Shown here piece by piece: positions 8,149 to 17,390 of a stretch of DNA of 56,037 nt. Positions within the stretch are counted from its first letter, which is position 1. Each line of letters begins with the position of its first letter. The stretch is from NCBI RefSeq assembly GCF_016652235.1, contig NZ_JAEPKU010000012.1, positions 1 to 56,037 on the forward strand. Direction: 5' to 3'. Both the position numbers and the translations under genes were made by a program. Below the pieces are notes generated by a model. It was given only the letters and a program-made list of their open reading frames with translations. It made no database searches and had not been told where the DNA came from. This stretch comes from Dysgonomonas sp. Marseille-P4677. GTDB lineage: Bacteria > Bacteroidota > Bacteroidia > Bacteroidales > Dysgonomonadaceae.

Positions 8149-8873
8149 AATATGCACTGGTAACCGGAGCTAGTAAAGGAATAGGTCGTGCCATTAGCCT
8201 AAAGCTGGCCGAAATGGGATATTACATCCTTATCAATTATAATGCAAGCTACGATGATGCTATAAAGACGCTGGAACTGGTAAAAGAAGTTGGCTCTGAT
8301 GGAGAACTCTTGAAATTCGATGTATCAAACAGTAATGAAGTGAAACAGGCTTTAGATACTTGGACTACGCAGCATAAAAACGAGTACATCGAAGTGTTGG
8401 TTAACAATGCCGGTATCAATAAAGACAATCTGATGATCTGGATGCCAGAAGAAGACTGGAGCAGTGTCTTAAATATAAGTTTAAACGGTTTTTTCCATGT
8501 AACACAGTATATGTTGAAAAATATGCTTGTAAAGCGATTTGGCCGAATTATAAATATTGTATCTTTGTCCGGCATTAAAGGGATGAAAGGGCAAACCAAT
8601 TATTCTGCAGCAAAAGGAGGTCTCATTGCAGCAACTAAGGCCCTTGCAGCCGAAGTTGGTCCAAGAAACGTAACAGTAAATGCTGTAGCTCCGGGATTCA
8701 TTGAAACAGACATGACTAAAGATCTTCCTGAAAAGGAATTGAAAAATATGATCCCTGTCGGGCGTTTTGGTACAGCAGAAGAGGTTGCATCTTTAGTAGG
8801 ATTTCTTGCATCCAAAGAAGCTTCATACATTACAGGCGAAGTAATTTCTATTAATGGCGGTATATACACCTGA
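8145..8873 (+). CDS. 3-oxoacyl-ACP reductase (FabG-like, aryl-polyene ketoreductase)
   Basis: A 242-residue short-chain dehydrogenase. The NADP-binding TGASKGIGRAI lies at residues 6-16, NNAGI at about 87-91, and the catalytic Tyr153 and Lys157 in NYSAAKGG after a Ser in VSLSG. GRFGTAEEVA and YITGEVISINGG close the fold as in FabG. It should reduce the beta-keto group after each condensation on the carrier protein (the ApeQ role in characterised aryl-polyene systems). ATG overlaps the lyase stop in an ATGA junction. Confidence 0.93.
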   Translation: MKYALVTGASKGIGRAISLKLAEMGYYILINYNASYDDAIKTLELVKEVGSDGELLKFDVSNSNEVKQALDTWTTQHKNEYIEVLVNNAGINKDNLMIWMPEEDWSSVLNISLNGFFHVTQYMLKNMLVKRFGRIINIVSLSGIKGMKGQTNYSAAKGGLIAATKALAAEVGPRNVTVNAVAPGFIETDMTKDLPEKELKNMIPVGRFGTAEEVASLVGFLASKEASYITGEVISINGGIYT

Positions 8874-8893
8874 AGATACTATTTAAAAGCATA

Positions 8894-10117
8894 ATGAAGA
8901 GAGTTGTTATTACAGGGATGGGAATTTATTCCTGCATCGGGAAAAACCTTGATGAGGTTAAAAATTCACTATATCATGGCAAGTCCGGCATTGACATTGA
9001 TTCTGAAAGAATCGATTTCGGTTTTTTGTCTCCTTTAACAGGTATATTGAAAAGACCGGATATGAAAAAGTTACTCGATAGAAAAAAACGTAATTTTCTG
9101 GCCGAACAAGGAGAATATGCTTATGTGGCAACTCTTGAAGCATTCCAAAATGCAAAAATTGATGAGTCCTTTCTCGAAGCTAATGAAGTAGGCATACTCT
9201 ATGGAAACGACAGTAGCGCACTACCGGTTATTGAGGCTGCTGATATTATTCGAAATAAAAAAAATACAGTACTAGTAGGTTCAGGATCAATATTTCAGTC
9301 GATGAATTCGACCGTAACAATGAATCTTTCTGTTATTTTTAAACTCAAAGGAATCAACTTTACGATATCAGGTGCATGTGCAAGCGGCTCTCACACTATT
9401 GGGCTGGCATATTTCCTTATAAAAAATGGACTACAGGACTGCATTCTCTGTGGAGGAGCGCAAGAAGTTAATCCTTATGCTGTAGGAAGTTTTGATGGTT
9501 TAGGTACATTTTCAAAACGTATAGATGAACCAACTAAAGCCTCTCGTCCATTCGACAAAAATCGAGATGGATTAGTTCCGAGTGGAGGTGCAGCCAGTTT
9601 AGTTGTAGAAAGCTATGAATCTGCAATAAAACGTGGAGCACCTATATTGGCTGAAGTTATAGGATATGGTTTCTCTTCGAATGGAGATCATATTTCCACA
9701 CCAAATATAGACGGTCCGGTACGCTCACTTGAAATGTGCATAAAAGACGCTCGTATAAAACCCGAAGAAATACAATATATCAACGCTCATGCCACGTCAA
9801 CTCCTATAGGAGACATGAATGAGGCTAAAGCTATACATAATGTGTTTGGAAACCACAAACCGTTTGTGGCATCTACAAAATCGATGACCGGACACGAAAT
9901 GTGGATGGCCGGAGCAAGTGAAGCTATTTATTCGATACTTATGATGAATAACAATTTCATAGCCCCCAACCTAAACTTTGAAGAATCCGACGAAGCATCG
10001 GCTTTGCTAAATATACCTACTAAACGTATAGATACATCATTCGATATGTTCCTATCTAACTCTTTTGGTTTTGGAGGAACAAACTCAACATTAATAATAA
10101 AAAAATTCAAAGAGTAA
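8894..10117 (+). CDS. Beta-ketoacyl-ACP synthase (FabF-like KS, intact triad)
   Basis: A 407-residue KAS II type condensing enzyme. Catalytic residues are Cys162 (SGACASG), His299 (NAHATST) and His334 (MTGHEM), so it should be active in decarboxylative condensation. PFDKNRDGLVPSGG and SNSFGFGGTN are also typical. It follows FabG by 20 bp and precedes a carrier protein by 10 bp. In the aryl-polyene pathway such an enzyme either loads or extends the aryl starter; in known systems ApeR and ApeO do this. Which step this copy performs is not decided by the sequence. Confidence 0.92.
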   Translation: MKRVVITGMGIYSCIGKNLDEVKNSLYHGKSGIDIDSERIDFGFLSPLTGILKRPDMKKLLDRKKRNFLAEQGEYAYVATLEAFQNAKIDESFLEANEVGILYGNDSSALPVIEAADIIRNKKNTVLVGSGSIFQSMNSTVTMNLSVIFKLKGINFTISGACASGSHTIGLAYFLIKNGLQDCILCGGAQEVNPYAVGSFDGLGTFSKRIDEPTKASRPFDKNRDGLVPSGGAASLVVESYESAIKRGAPILAEVIGYGFSSNGDHISTPNIDGPVRSLEMCIKDARIKPEEIQYINAHATSTPIGDMNEAKAIHNVFGNHKPFVASTKSMTGHEMWMAGASEAIYSILMMNNNFIAPNLNFEESDEASALLNIPTKRIDTSFDMFLSNSFGFGGTNSTLIIKKFKE

Positions 10118-10127
10118 TTAGCCTTTA

Positions 10128-10400
10128 ATGGAAATGACAAACGAAGAGATAATAGAAAAAATCAGAGAGACTCTGTCCGAAGAATTCGAAGTGGATATTG
10201 AAACAATACAACCTAGCGCTCCACTGATAGAAACGTTAGAAATGGACAGTCTCGATTTTGTGGATATGGTTGTACTTATAGAGCAAAATTTTGGGTTCAC
10301 CGTAAGTGGAAATGATTTTGTAAATATAAAAACCTTTCAGGACTTCTATGATTTTATCATAGACCATCTGAACAAGCCAAATGACGAAATGGAAGGGTAA
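10128..10400 (+). CDS. Acyl carrier protein (first of two)
   Basis: A 90-residue acidic helical protein. Ser41 in MDSLDFVDMV is the phosphopantetheine attachment site. The preceding APLIETLEM and the following IEQNFGFTVSGNDF fit the ACP fold. It may start at 10128 or at the ATG at 10134. It carries the growing polyene or the aryl starter. Its 3' end overlaps the next gene by 20 bp, suggesting translational coupling. Confidence 0.92.
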   Translation: MEMTNEEIIEKIRETLSEEFEVDIETIQPSAPLIETLEMDSLDFVDMVVLIEQNFGFTVSGNDFVNIKTFQDFYDFIIDHLNKPNDEMEG

Positions 10401-11268
10401 ATCCAGAGGTGGAGCATTCGGATACCTGTTCTTTATTTTCTTAATAAAGAAAATTGGAATAAGAGCTGCTTATATATTTTTAGGTACGATTGTCTCATAC
10501 TTCATCCTATTTGCACCTAAAGCAACAAAAAGCATTTGGAATTATTCTCGCAAAACACTAAACCTAAACGTAATACATTCTATAAAAATGCTTTTCCTCA
10601 ACTATTATCGGTTGGGACAAACACTTATAGATAAAGTAGCTGTTGGAAACGGAATGAAAGACAAATACAATTTCCGTTTCGAAAATTACGACAAATTTCT
10701 AGATATACTTAATGCCGATACCGGAGCCATAATAATCGGTGCTCATATCGGAAACTGGGAAATTGGAACTCCTTTTTTCGATGAATACGGTAAAAAGATT
10801 AATATAGTACTGTATGATGCAGAATATCAAAGAATAAAAGACGTTCTACAGCAAAATACGGTTTCGGCAGATTTTAAAATTATTTCGGTGAATAATAGCG
10901 ACCTTAACCATGTCTTTGCTATTAAAGAAGCCTTAGATAATAAAGAATATATTTGTTTTCAAGGCGACCGATATGTAAATGAAGAAAGATGTCTTAAAAC
11001 TACATTTATGGGGAAAGAAGCAAATTTTCCTTTAGGACCGTTTTTATTGGCAGCCAAGATGAAAGCTCCTGTTGTATTCTACTTTGCCATGCGCGAGCGA
11101 AAAAAAACATACAGATTTCATTTTATACAAGCTACATCTTATAGAAAAGAAGACAATATTAGATCGGAACAACAACTTTTGAACCAATATGTCTCAGCTG
11201 TAGAAAGCGTTATTTGTAAATATCCCGAACAATGGTTTAATTATTATAAATTCTGGAACGAAAAATGA
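10381..11268 (+). CDS. LpxL/HtrB-like lysophospholipid acyltransferase
   Basis: A 295-residue membrane-associated acyltransferase. A hydrophobic N-terminal segment (GYLFFIFLIKKIG and IFLGTIVSYFILFAP, about residues 13-50) is followed by the acyltransferase motif HIGNWE at about residue 122, FQGDRY at about 199, and a C-terminal YPEQWFNYYKFW. LpxL-type enzymes move an acyl chain from ACP to a glycolipid. Here the donor is probably the aryl polyene on one of the adjacent ACPs, matching ApeD-like proteins in known clusters. It begins inside the end of the ACP gene. Confidence 0.85.
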   Translation: MTKWKGKSRGGAFGYLFFIFLIKKIGIRAAYIFLGTIVSYFILFAPKATKSIWNYSRKTLNLNVIHSIKMLFLNYYRLGQTLIDKVAVGNGMKDKYNFRFENYDKFLDILNADTGAIIIGAHIGNWEIGTPFFDEYGKKINIVLYDAEYQRIKDVLQQNTVSADFKIISVNNSDLNHVFAIKEALDNKEYICFQGDRYVNEERCLKTTFMGKEANFPLGPFLLAAKMKAPVVFYFAMRERKKTYRFHFIQATSYRKEDNIRSEQQLLNQYVSAVESVICKYPEQWFNYYKFWNEK

Positions 11269-11327
11269 AATCTCAGTAAAATACCGATTTTTCCTAAAAT
11301 TATAACTCTACTAAATATACACCTGTT

Positions 11328-12413
11328 ATGAATCTATTCCCCGCCTTACATAAAAGATACTCCGAAGAACAATATTCGGCATCCGAAGCTCAACGGATTG
11401 CCCAAGAAATAGCTTTTGGACCTATTGTATTTCAGGTATCACGACTTATGGTTAAATTTGGAATATTTGAACTATTATCAAATCACCGGGAAGGATTAAC
11501 TATTGAGGAAATAGGCAACGAGAAGAAATTATCGAAGTATGCTATTCAAGTATTGTTGGAGTCTTCATTATCTATAGGAACAGTACTGACCTCTAATGAC
11601 CGTTACACTCTATCTAAAATAGGCTGGTTTCTACTGAATGATGACATGGCACGTGTAAATATGAATTTTAATCATGATGTAAATTATCTTGGACTCTTTA
11701 ATCTGGAAGAATCTCTATTAAACGAGAAACCGGAAGGGTTAAAAGTATTTGGTGAATGGCCTACTATATACGAAGGATTATCTCAGCTACCTGAAGAGGT
11801 ACAGAAAAGTTGGTTCGATTTCGATCATTTTTATTCCGATAATTCGTTTCCTCAAGCACTGGATATCGTTTTTAGAAATAAACCTCGCACCCTGCTTGAT
11901 GTTGGCGGAAATACAGGTAGGTGGGCAACAAAGTGTGTAGAATATGATATTGATGTAAACGTCACCATCATGGATCTGCCACAACAACTAGAACTAATGA
12001 AAAAGCACATAGACGGATTGGAAGGTGCGAATCGTATACATGGTTATGGATGTAATCTTTTAAACAAAGATGTTCCTTTCCCTAAAGGATTCGATGTTAT
12101 ATGGATGAGCCAATTTTTGGATTGTTTTTCGGAAACGGAAGTAACAAGTATACTTACTCGTGCAGCCGAATCTATGACAAATTCTTCATTCCTTTATATC
12201 ATGGAAACATTCTGGAATCGTCAAAAATTTGAGACTGCAGCCTACTGTCTGACTCAAACGAGTCTATATTTTACAGCAATGGCAAATGGTAATAGCAAGA
12301 TGTACCATTCTGACGATATGGAACGTTGTGTGAAAGACGCCGGACTTGAAGTAGTAGAAATACACGATGGATTGGGACTAGGCCATAGTATTATGATATG
12401 TAAACGAATATGA
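11328..12413 (+). CDS. SAM-dependent methyltransferase (O-methyltransferase family 2-like)
   Basis: A 361-residue protein. The N-terminal 110 residues look like a winged-helix dimerisation domain (RLMVKFGIFELLSNHREGLTIEEIG). The Rossmann domain starts at LLDVGGNTGRW (about residue 188) and includes TIMDLPQQ and GFDVIWMSQFLDCF. The usual HVLHDW general-base block of plant-type O-methyltransferases is replaced by WMSQFLDCF, so the chemistry could differ from O-methylation. Methylation of the aryl ring is known for aryl polyenes and flexirubins. A 59-bp gap precedes it, the largest inside the first part of the operon; the next gene overlaps by 4 bp. Confidence 0.85.
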   Translation: MNLFPALHKRYSEEQYSASEAQRIAQEIAFGPIVFQVSRLMVKFGIFELLSNHREGLTIEEIGNEKKLSKYAIQVLLESSLSIGTVLTSNDRYTLSKIGWFLLNDDMARVNMNFNHDVNYLGLFNLEESLLNEKPEGLKVFGEWPTIYEGLSQLPEEVQKSWFDFDHFYSDNSFPQALDIVFRNKPRTLLDVGGNTGRWATKCVEYDIDVNVTIMDLPQQLELMKKHIDGLEGANRIHGYGCNLLNKDVPFPKGFDVIWMSQFLDCFSETEVTSILTRAAESMTNSSFLYIMETFWNRQKFETAAYCLTQTSLYFTAMANGNSKMYHSDDMERCVKDAGLEVVEIHDGLGLGHSIMICKRI

Positions 12414-12844
12414 AAAATCAAGCAATTATAGAAGGAAATAGTATATTGGATTTGATTCCTCAACGTCCGCCAATTGTAATGGTAGATAAGTTTTATGGGA
12501 TTGAAGAGAATACTTCATATACCGGATTGACTATTACTGTCGATAATATATTTGTAGAAAATAATAAATTAAAAGAGCCCGGTATCATAGAACATATCGC
12601 ACAATCGGCAGCTTCTCGTATAGGATATATCTGCCAGCAAGAGAATATTGATGTACCGTTGGGTTTTATCGGATCGGTAGACAAACTTACGATACATTCC
12701 TTACCCTTAGTTGAAGATAATCTACATACTGAAATAAAAATAATACAAGAAGTTGCTGAAATTACATTGATAAGTGCATCTGTGAGATCCGGAAACAGCC
12801 TTATTGCTGAATGCCGGATGAAAATATTTTTGAAAAAAGAATGA
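12410..12844 (+). CDS. 3-hydroxyacyl-ACP dehydratase, hotdog fold (ApeP-like)
   Basis: A 144-residue hotdog protein. It opens with LDLIPQRPPIVMVDKF, the typical beginning of FabZ/ApeP-like dehydratases, and carries the helix with PGIIEHIAQSAASRIGY, whose acidic residue is the expected catalytic one. It would dehydrate the 3-hydroxyacyl chain after FabG action, giving the conjugated double bonds. It overlaps both neighbours by 4 bp (ATGA at each end). Confidence 0.85.
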   Translation: MKNQAIIEGNSILDLIPQRPPIVMVDKFYGIEENTSYTGLTITVDNIFVENNKLKEPGIIEHIAQSAASRIGYICQQENIDVPLGFIGSVDKLTIHSLPLVEDNLHTEIKIIQEVAEITLISASVRSGNSLIAECRMKIFLKKE

Positions 12845-13284
12845 AAAAGCATAGATACGGATTAAAACAGCCATCACTAACAAACAGAACTTCGCTAAAA
12901 GTACGCTTTAGCGAAGTGGACTCTATGAAAATTGTCTGGCATGGTCAATATATAAAATATTTCGAAGATGGCAGGGAATCGTTCGGAAAACAATATGGAA
13001 TAGGCTATTGGGATATCTATAACAGTGGCTTTACAGCTCCGATTGTCGATCTTGCTTGCCAATACAAACAGTCGCTGACTTTTGGAGAAGAGGCTATAGT
13101 GGAAACACATTACATTGCTTCTGATGCGGCAAAAATCATATTCGAATATACGATTTACAAAAGTGATGGAATAACAGTTGTTGCTACCGGAAGCACCATA
13201 CAAGTATTCTTAAATTCGGAAAATGAACTGGAACTTACTAATCCGGAATTCTATGTGGAATGGAAAAAGAAATGGGACATTTAA
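12841..13284 (+). CDS. Acyl-CoA thioesterase, 4HBT-type hotdog (ApeK-like)
   Basis: A 147-residue protein from the ATG at 12841 (MKKHRYGLKQ), which forms an ATGA overlap with the previous stop. A longer form from 12811 would overlap further and lacks support. VRFSEVDSMKIVWHGQYIKYFE carries the Asp and the W-x-G-x-Y-x-x-Y-F-E pattern of 4-hydroxybenzoyl-CoA thioesterases and YbgC-like enzymes. It could release the finished chain, transfer it, or edit stalled intermediates. Confidence 0.83.
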   Translation: MKKHRYGLKQPSLTNRTSLKVRFSEVDSMKIVWHGQYIKYFEDGRESFGKQYGIGYWDIYNSGFTAPIVDLACQYKQSLTFGEEAIVETHYIASDAAKIIFEYTIYKSDGITVVATGSTIQVFLNSENELELTNPEFYVEWKKKWDI

Positions 13285-15005
13285 AGAATACATATATCAT
13301 CGCTGACAATATCATCAGCTCTCTGGGTTTTACCACTCAAGAGAATATAGATGCTATAGATTCATATAAATCGGGAATTACCTTTACTGATACAGGCGAA
13401 ATATCCGATACTCCTATTCTTGCGGGATTGATAAATAAAAATAAACTATCTAAGTTAATTGATAAATACAATCTGGAAAAATACACCAAAGCAGAACAAT
13501 TAATTATACTTTCAATCAAAGACTTACTATCTAAAAAGAAAATAACTTTAGATGAATGTGGGCTTATTATTTCTACCACAAAAGGAAATATCAACTTATT
13601 ACAAAACCATACAGAGACAATTGACAAAAATATTTTCATAAGAGAAAGTGCGTCTCGAATCACCAAATACTTTGAGATGGAAGATAAGGCTATGGTTATT
13701 TCCAACGCCTGCATTTCAGGAGTATCAGCATTAATAGTTGCTCGCCGTCTTCTACTTGGGAGAGGTTATAAACACATAATTATTACGGGAATAGACGTAT
13801 TATCACATTTCATTTCCAGCGGTTTTCAATCATTCCGATCCTTGAGTGAAAATTTATGCAAACCTTATGATTCAGAAAGAGATGGTCTGAACCTAGGTGA
13901 AGCCTGCGGCAGTATTTTACTATCTATCGAAGAAGAAAATAATAGTATCGTCCTCAGAGGTGGAAACATAAGTAACGATGCAAATCATATATCAGGCCCC
14001 TCTCGTACGGGAGACGGATTGTATTATGCTATAAAAGGTGCTATGGATGAAGCCGGAATTAAACCTAAAGATGTCGACTATATAAACTTACATGGTACTG
14101 CCACTGCTTTTAACGATGAAATGGAAGCCAAAGCTATTCATCTAAGCAAATTGAATGATGTTCCTATAAATAGCCTAAAGCCTTATTTCGGGCATACATT
14201 AGGAGCCTCGGGAGTCATAGAAACGATCATTTGTACTCATGAGTTGAGAAAGAATACGATATACGGCACACTCGGATACCAAAATAATGGAGTATCCTTA
14301 CCTTTAAATATAAGCAACAAACATCTTGGTAGAGATAAGATTGATACTTGTCTAAAAACTGCTTCTGGATTTGGAGGGTGTAATGCAGCTATTGTCTTAT
14401 CAAAACACAAGAATCAGCAGGAAAGTTTTATAGAAGATTTTAGATTAGAGCAAATTAGAAATTGCATAATAGAGAACAATACTATAAATGTAAATGGTGA
14501 AGTCGTTTTTAATTCATCATCAACAGATTTCTCCGTTTTCATCAGAGAAGCCTACAAAAACACAGAAGACAACAACCAAAAGTTTTATAAAATGGATGAT
14601 CTCTGTAAACTAGGATATATTACAGCCTTATATTTACTTGATCAGATATCATATTCTCCCGATGAAATAGGAATTATCCTATCAAATTACTCCTCTTCTT
14701 TGGATACCGATATTAGACATCAACGTATTATAGATAAGGATGGAGACAGTGCAGCTAGTCCGGCTACATTTGTATATACGCTTCCAAATATCGTTGCGGG
14801 AGAAATCTGTATCCGCCATAAAATACAAGGAGAAAATACATTCTTTATTGAGTGCCCGAATAATTTAGATAAGCAAAATGAATATATAAAACTTGCCATG
14901 ACCAGAGGAAAACTGCATCTTTGCATAACTGGCTGGTGCGAGTATATCGATAACAAATACAAAGCTGAATTTCGACTTATAAAAAAAGAAATATGGAAGA
15001 ATTAA
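13260..15005 (+). CDS. Beta-ketoacyl synthase with an added C-terminal degenerate KS-like domain
   Basis: A 581-residue protein, about 170-190 residues longer than a normal ketosynthase. Residues 1-385 form a complete KS with Cys151 (NACISG), His278 (LHGTAT) and His312 (FGHTLG). Residues about 400-581 read like the N-terminal half of a second KS: GYITALYLLDQ, DEIGIILSNYSSS, then SPATFVYTLPNIVAGEI. The place of an active-site Cys is replaced by FFIECPN and no His motifs follow. It may act as a built-in chain-length or docking partner. The start could be 13260 or the ATG at 13272. It overlaps the thioesterase by up to 25 bp and the next ACP by 13 bp. Confidence 0.88.
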   Translation: MEKEMGHLKNTYIIADNIISSLGFTTQENIDAIDSYKSGITFTDTGEISDTPILAGLINKNKLSKLIDKYNLEKYTKAEQLIILSIKDLLSKKKITLDECGLIISTTKGNINLLQNHTETIDKNIFIRESASRITKYFEMEDKAMVISNACISGVSALIVARRLLLGRGYKHIIITGIDVLSHFISSGFQSFRSLSENLCKPYDSERDGLNLGEACGSILLSIEEENNSIVLRGGNISNDANHISGPSRTGDGLYYAIKGAMDEAGIKPKDVDYINLHGTATAFNDEMEAKAIHLSKLNDVPINSLKPYFGHTLGASGVIETIICTHELRKNTIYGTLGYQNNGVSLPLNISNKHLGRDKIDTCLKTASGFGGCNAAIVLSKHKNQQESFIEDFRLEQIRNCIIENNTINVNGEVVFNSSSTDFSVFIREAYKNTEDNNQKFYKMDDLCKLGYITALYLLDQISYSPDEIGIILSNYSSSLDTDIRHQRIIDKDGDSAASPATFVYTLPNIVAGEICIRHKIQGENTFFIECPNNLDKQNEYIKLAMTRGKLHLCITGWCEYIDNKYKAEFRLIKKEIWKN

Positions 15006-15253
15006 TAGAAAAGCTAAAAAAAGAACTGATAGAAGAATTGAATCTGGAAGAAATGACTCCTGATGACATCGATGCAGACGCACCTCTATTTGGAGATGGG
15101 CTTGGTCTGGATTCGATAGATGCCCTTGAAATAATCCTTATACTGGAACGTAATTATGGTATTAAAATTAAAAAACCAGGAGAAGGCGAAGGCCGTGAGA
15201 TATTCAAATCGGTAAGATCATTAGCTGAATTTATTTCTACACACCGAAAGTAA
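14993..15253 (+). CDS. Acyl carrier protein (second of two)
   Basis: An 86-residue acidic carrier protein. Ser41 in GLDSIDALEI is the phosphopantetheine site. An insertion KKPGEGEGREIFKS after helix III distinguishes it from the first ACP. The pattern FGDGLGLDSIDALE is typical of carrier proteins paired with aryl-polyene ketosynthases. Having two distinct ACPs matches known aryl-polyene systems (ApeE and ApeF). It starts inside the preceding KS gene and its stop shares a base with the next ATG (TAATG). Confidence 0.92.
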   Translation: MEELIEKLKKELIEELNLEEMTPDDIDADAPLFGDGLGLDSIDALEIILILERNYGIKIKKPGEGEGREIFKSVRSLAEFISTHRK

Positions 15254-16443
15254 TGCAGATTTATATTACAGGAATAGGAATTGTATCGGGAATAGGTATA
15301 AACGTGGAAGAGAACCTTCATGCTATTCGCGACAATAAACATGGTATGGAAAAGGTTAGTCTTTTCCCTTCCTCCATCGATGTTCCTGTATGTGAAGTAA
15401 AGTACACAAATACTCAGCTAACGGAATTGCTGTCTCTTTCAACGCATAAAACATATTCTCGAACAGCCTTATTAGGGATATTAGCTGCCAAAGAGGCTTT
15501 AAACGATTCGAAAATAGATATAAATGCTCAGCGGATCGGTTTTATATCTTCAACATCTGTCGGTGGAATGGACTTAAGCGAAAACTTCTATGTCGATTTC
15601 AAAGAAGATCAGACAAAGGGACGATTACGAAATATTATCCACCACGATTGTGGAGACAGTACTGAAATAATAGCATCTTACCTCGGTATCGCTGACTTTG
15701 TCACTACTATCAGCACAGCCTGTTCTTCTGCGGCAAATGCAATCATATTGGGCGCACGAATGATTAAAAATGGATTGTTAGATGCCGTCATTGTCGGAGG
15801 AACAGATGCCTTATGCAAATTCACATTGAATGGTTTTAATTCATTAATGATTCTTGATAAAGGACATTGCAAACCATTCGATCACGCACGCGAAGGGCTA
15901 AACCTTGGCGAAGGTGCAGGATATTTGGTCTTGCAATCAGATAAAACTTTAAAAAAAGAACCTTACTGTACTCTATCAGGCTACGCAAATGCAAACGATG
16001 CTTTTCATCAAACAGCGACCTCATCCGAAGGAAATGGGCCTTATCTCTGTATGAAAGAAGCTATTAAGATGGCCAATATACTTCCCGAACATGTGGATTA
16101 TATAAATGTACATGGCACAGGAACGCCAAATAACGACCTCTCGGAAGGAAAAGCTATTATGAGAATTTTTGGCGATAACATTCCTAAATTTAGTTCTGTA
16201 AAGCCATTTATAGGACATACATTAGGAGCTTCAGAGGGTATAGAAGCTGCCCTTTCCGTTCTTTCAGTTTATAAAGGTTTGGTATATCCCAACCTAAATT
16301 TTAAAGAGCCTATAGAAAATACGCCCCTTATACCTGTTTCTAGATGGGATAGTGGCTTATCAATTAAGCATGTATTATCTAATTCTTTCGGCTTTGGAGG
16401 GAATGATTCTTCTTTACTTTTTTCAGCAATAGATAAAAAATGA
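15253..16443 (+). CDS. Beta-ketoacyl-ACP synthase (FabF-like KS, intact triad)
   Basis: A 396-residue condensing enzyme with Cys157 (STACSSAANA), His287 (NVHGTGTPNND) and His322 (IGHTLGASEG). KPFDHAREGLNLGEGAG and SNSFGFGGND complete the fold. It is followed with a 4-bp overlap by a ketosynthase-like protein that lacks the Cys. Such a pair strongly resembles the KS:chain-length-factor heterodimer (ApeO:ApeC) that elongates aryl polyenes, so this is my candidate for the elongating ketosynthase. Confidence 0.92.
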   Translation: MQIYITGIGIVSGIGINVEENLHAIRDNKHGMEKVSLFPSSIDVPVCEVKYTNTQLTELLSLSTHKTYSRTALLGILAAKEALNDSKIDINAQRIGFISSTSVGGMDLSENFYVDFKEDQTKGRLRNIIHHDCGDSTEIIASYLGIADFVTTISTACSSAANAIILGARMIKNGLLDAVIVGGTDALCKFTLNGFNSLMILDKGHCKPFDHAREGLNLGEGAGYLVLQSDKTLKKEPYCTLSGYANANDAFHQTATSSEGNGPYLCMKEAIKMANILPEHVDYINVHGTGTPNNDLSEGKAIMRIFGDNIPKFSSVKPFIGHTLGASEGIEAALSVLSVYKGLVYPNLNFKEPIENTPLIPVSRWDSGLSIKHVLSNSFGFGGNDSSLLFSAIDKK

Positions 16444-17390
16444 AAAAGCCTTGTTACATAAATTCATTTGCTTCTATCCATCCTAGCGGCTTCACTGGGG
16501 AAGATAGAATGCTTCATGCAATTGAACCTGATTACAAGGAGATCATAACCAATGCCAATATGCGCCGCCGGATGAGTCACATTATAAAAATGGGTGTCGC
16601 TTGCGGACTGATGTGTCTTGAACAAAATAAAGATAAGAATATTGATGCTATTATCACAGCCACAGGATTAGGCTGCCTTGCTGATACCGAAAAGTTCTTA
16701 AACAATCTAGTTGAGAATGATGAGCAATTACTAAATCCATCAACATTTATCCAATCTACATTCAACACCATAGGTGCACAAATAGCCTTGCTTACGGGAA
16801 ACCATTCCTACAATAACACCTATGTCCATCGTGGCCTCAGTTTCGAAAGTGCTTTGATCGATGGCATGATGAAAGTATGGGAGGGGAATAAACAAATTTT
16901 AATTGGTGCTGTAGACGAAGTAATTTCTACAGAATATACAATATTGAAAAGATTGGGAATGCTTAACAATATTAATATAGGTGAAGGTGCCCATTTTTTC
17001 ACATTATCTTCCGAGAAAGATATACAAACATCTGTTGAATTAATGTCGGTAAGAACATTCACAGGAAAACTCCGATTTGAAAAAATATTGCAAAATACAA
17101 TTGATTTCTTAAAAGATAATAAGCTGGAAACAAGTCAAATACATCACCTTATCACAGGACGTAATGGCAACAAAATAAAAGATAATATCTATAATGATAT
17201 AGAAAAGCTATTTCCATCGGCTTCTACTTCAACATTCAAAGATATTTGTGGCGAATACCCTACAGCTTCGGCTTTTGGCATGTGGCGAGGAGTTAATTTA
17301 CTAAAAGAGGCTGATAACGTTGAATATCTGCTTATTTACAATCATTATTACAATATAAATCATTCTTTGATCTTGCTAAGAAAATGTTGA
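16440..17390 (+). CDS. Ketosynthase-like chain-length-factor candidate without active-site Cys
   Basis: A 316-residue protein with recognisable thiolase-fold segments: DAIITATGLGCLADTEKF, then NPSTFIQSTFNTIGAQIALL, and IGAVDEV. Where a KS has its catalytic Cys this protein reads YVHRGLSFESAL (about residues 128-139), with Arg131-Gly132 at the elbow. The His motifs are not present. It is shorter than a full KS by about 80 residues. It is most likely a non-catalytic partner of the KS just upstream, with which it shares a 4-bp overlap. The assignment as the ApeC equivalent is inference from position and missing Cys. Confidence 0.78.
   Translation: MKKPCYINSFASIHPSGFTGEDRMLHAIEPDYKEIITNANMRRRMSHIIKMGVACGLMCLEQNKDKNIDAIITATGLGCLADTEKFLNNLVENDEQLLNPSTFIQSTFNTIGAQIALLTGNHSYNNTYVHRGLSFESALIDGMMKVWEGNKQILIGAVDEVISTEYTILKRLGMLNNINIGEGAHFFTLSSEKDIQTSVELMSVRTFTGKLRFEKILQNTIDFLKDNKLETSQIHHLITGRNGNKIKDNIYNDIEKLFPSASTSTFKDICGEYPTASAFGMWRGVNLLKEADNVEYLLIYNHYYNINHSLILLRKC

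Noticed and set aside
8249-8869. Two minus-strand frames of 116 and 89 residues
   Set aside because: They are antisense to the well-supported FabG gene.
12493-12852. 119-residue minus-strand frame
   Set aside because: It mirrors the dehydratase gene and has no recognisable motif.
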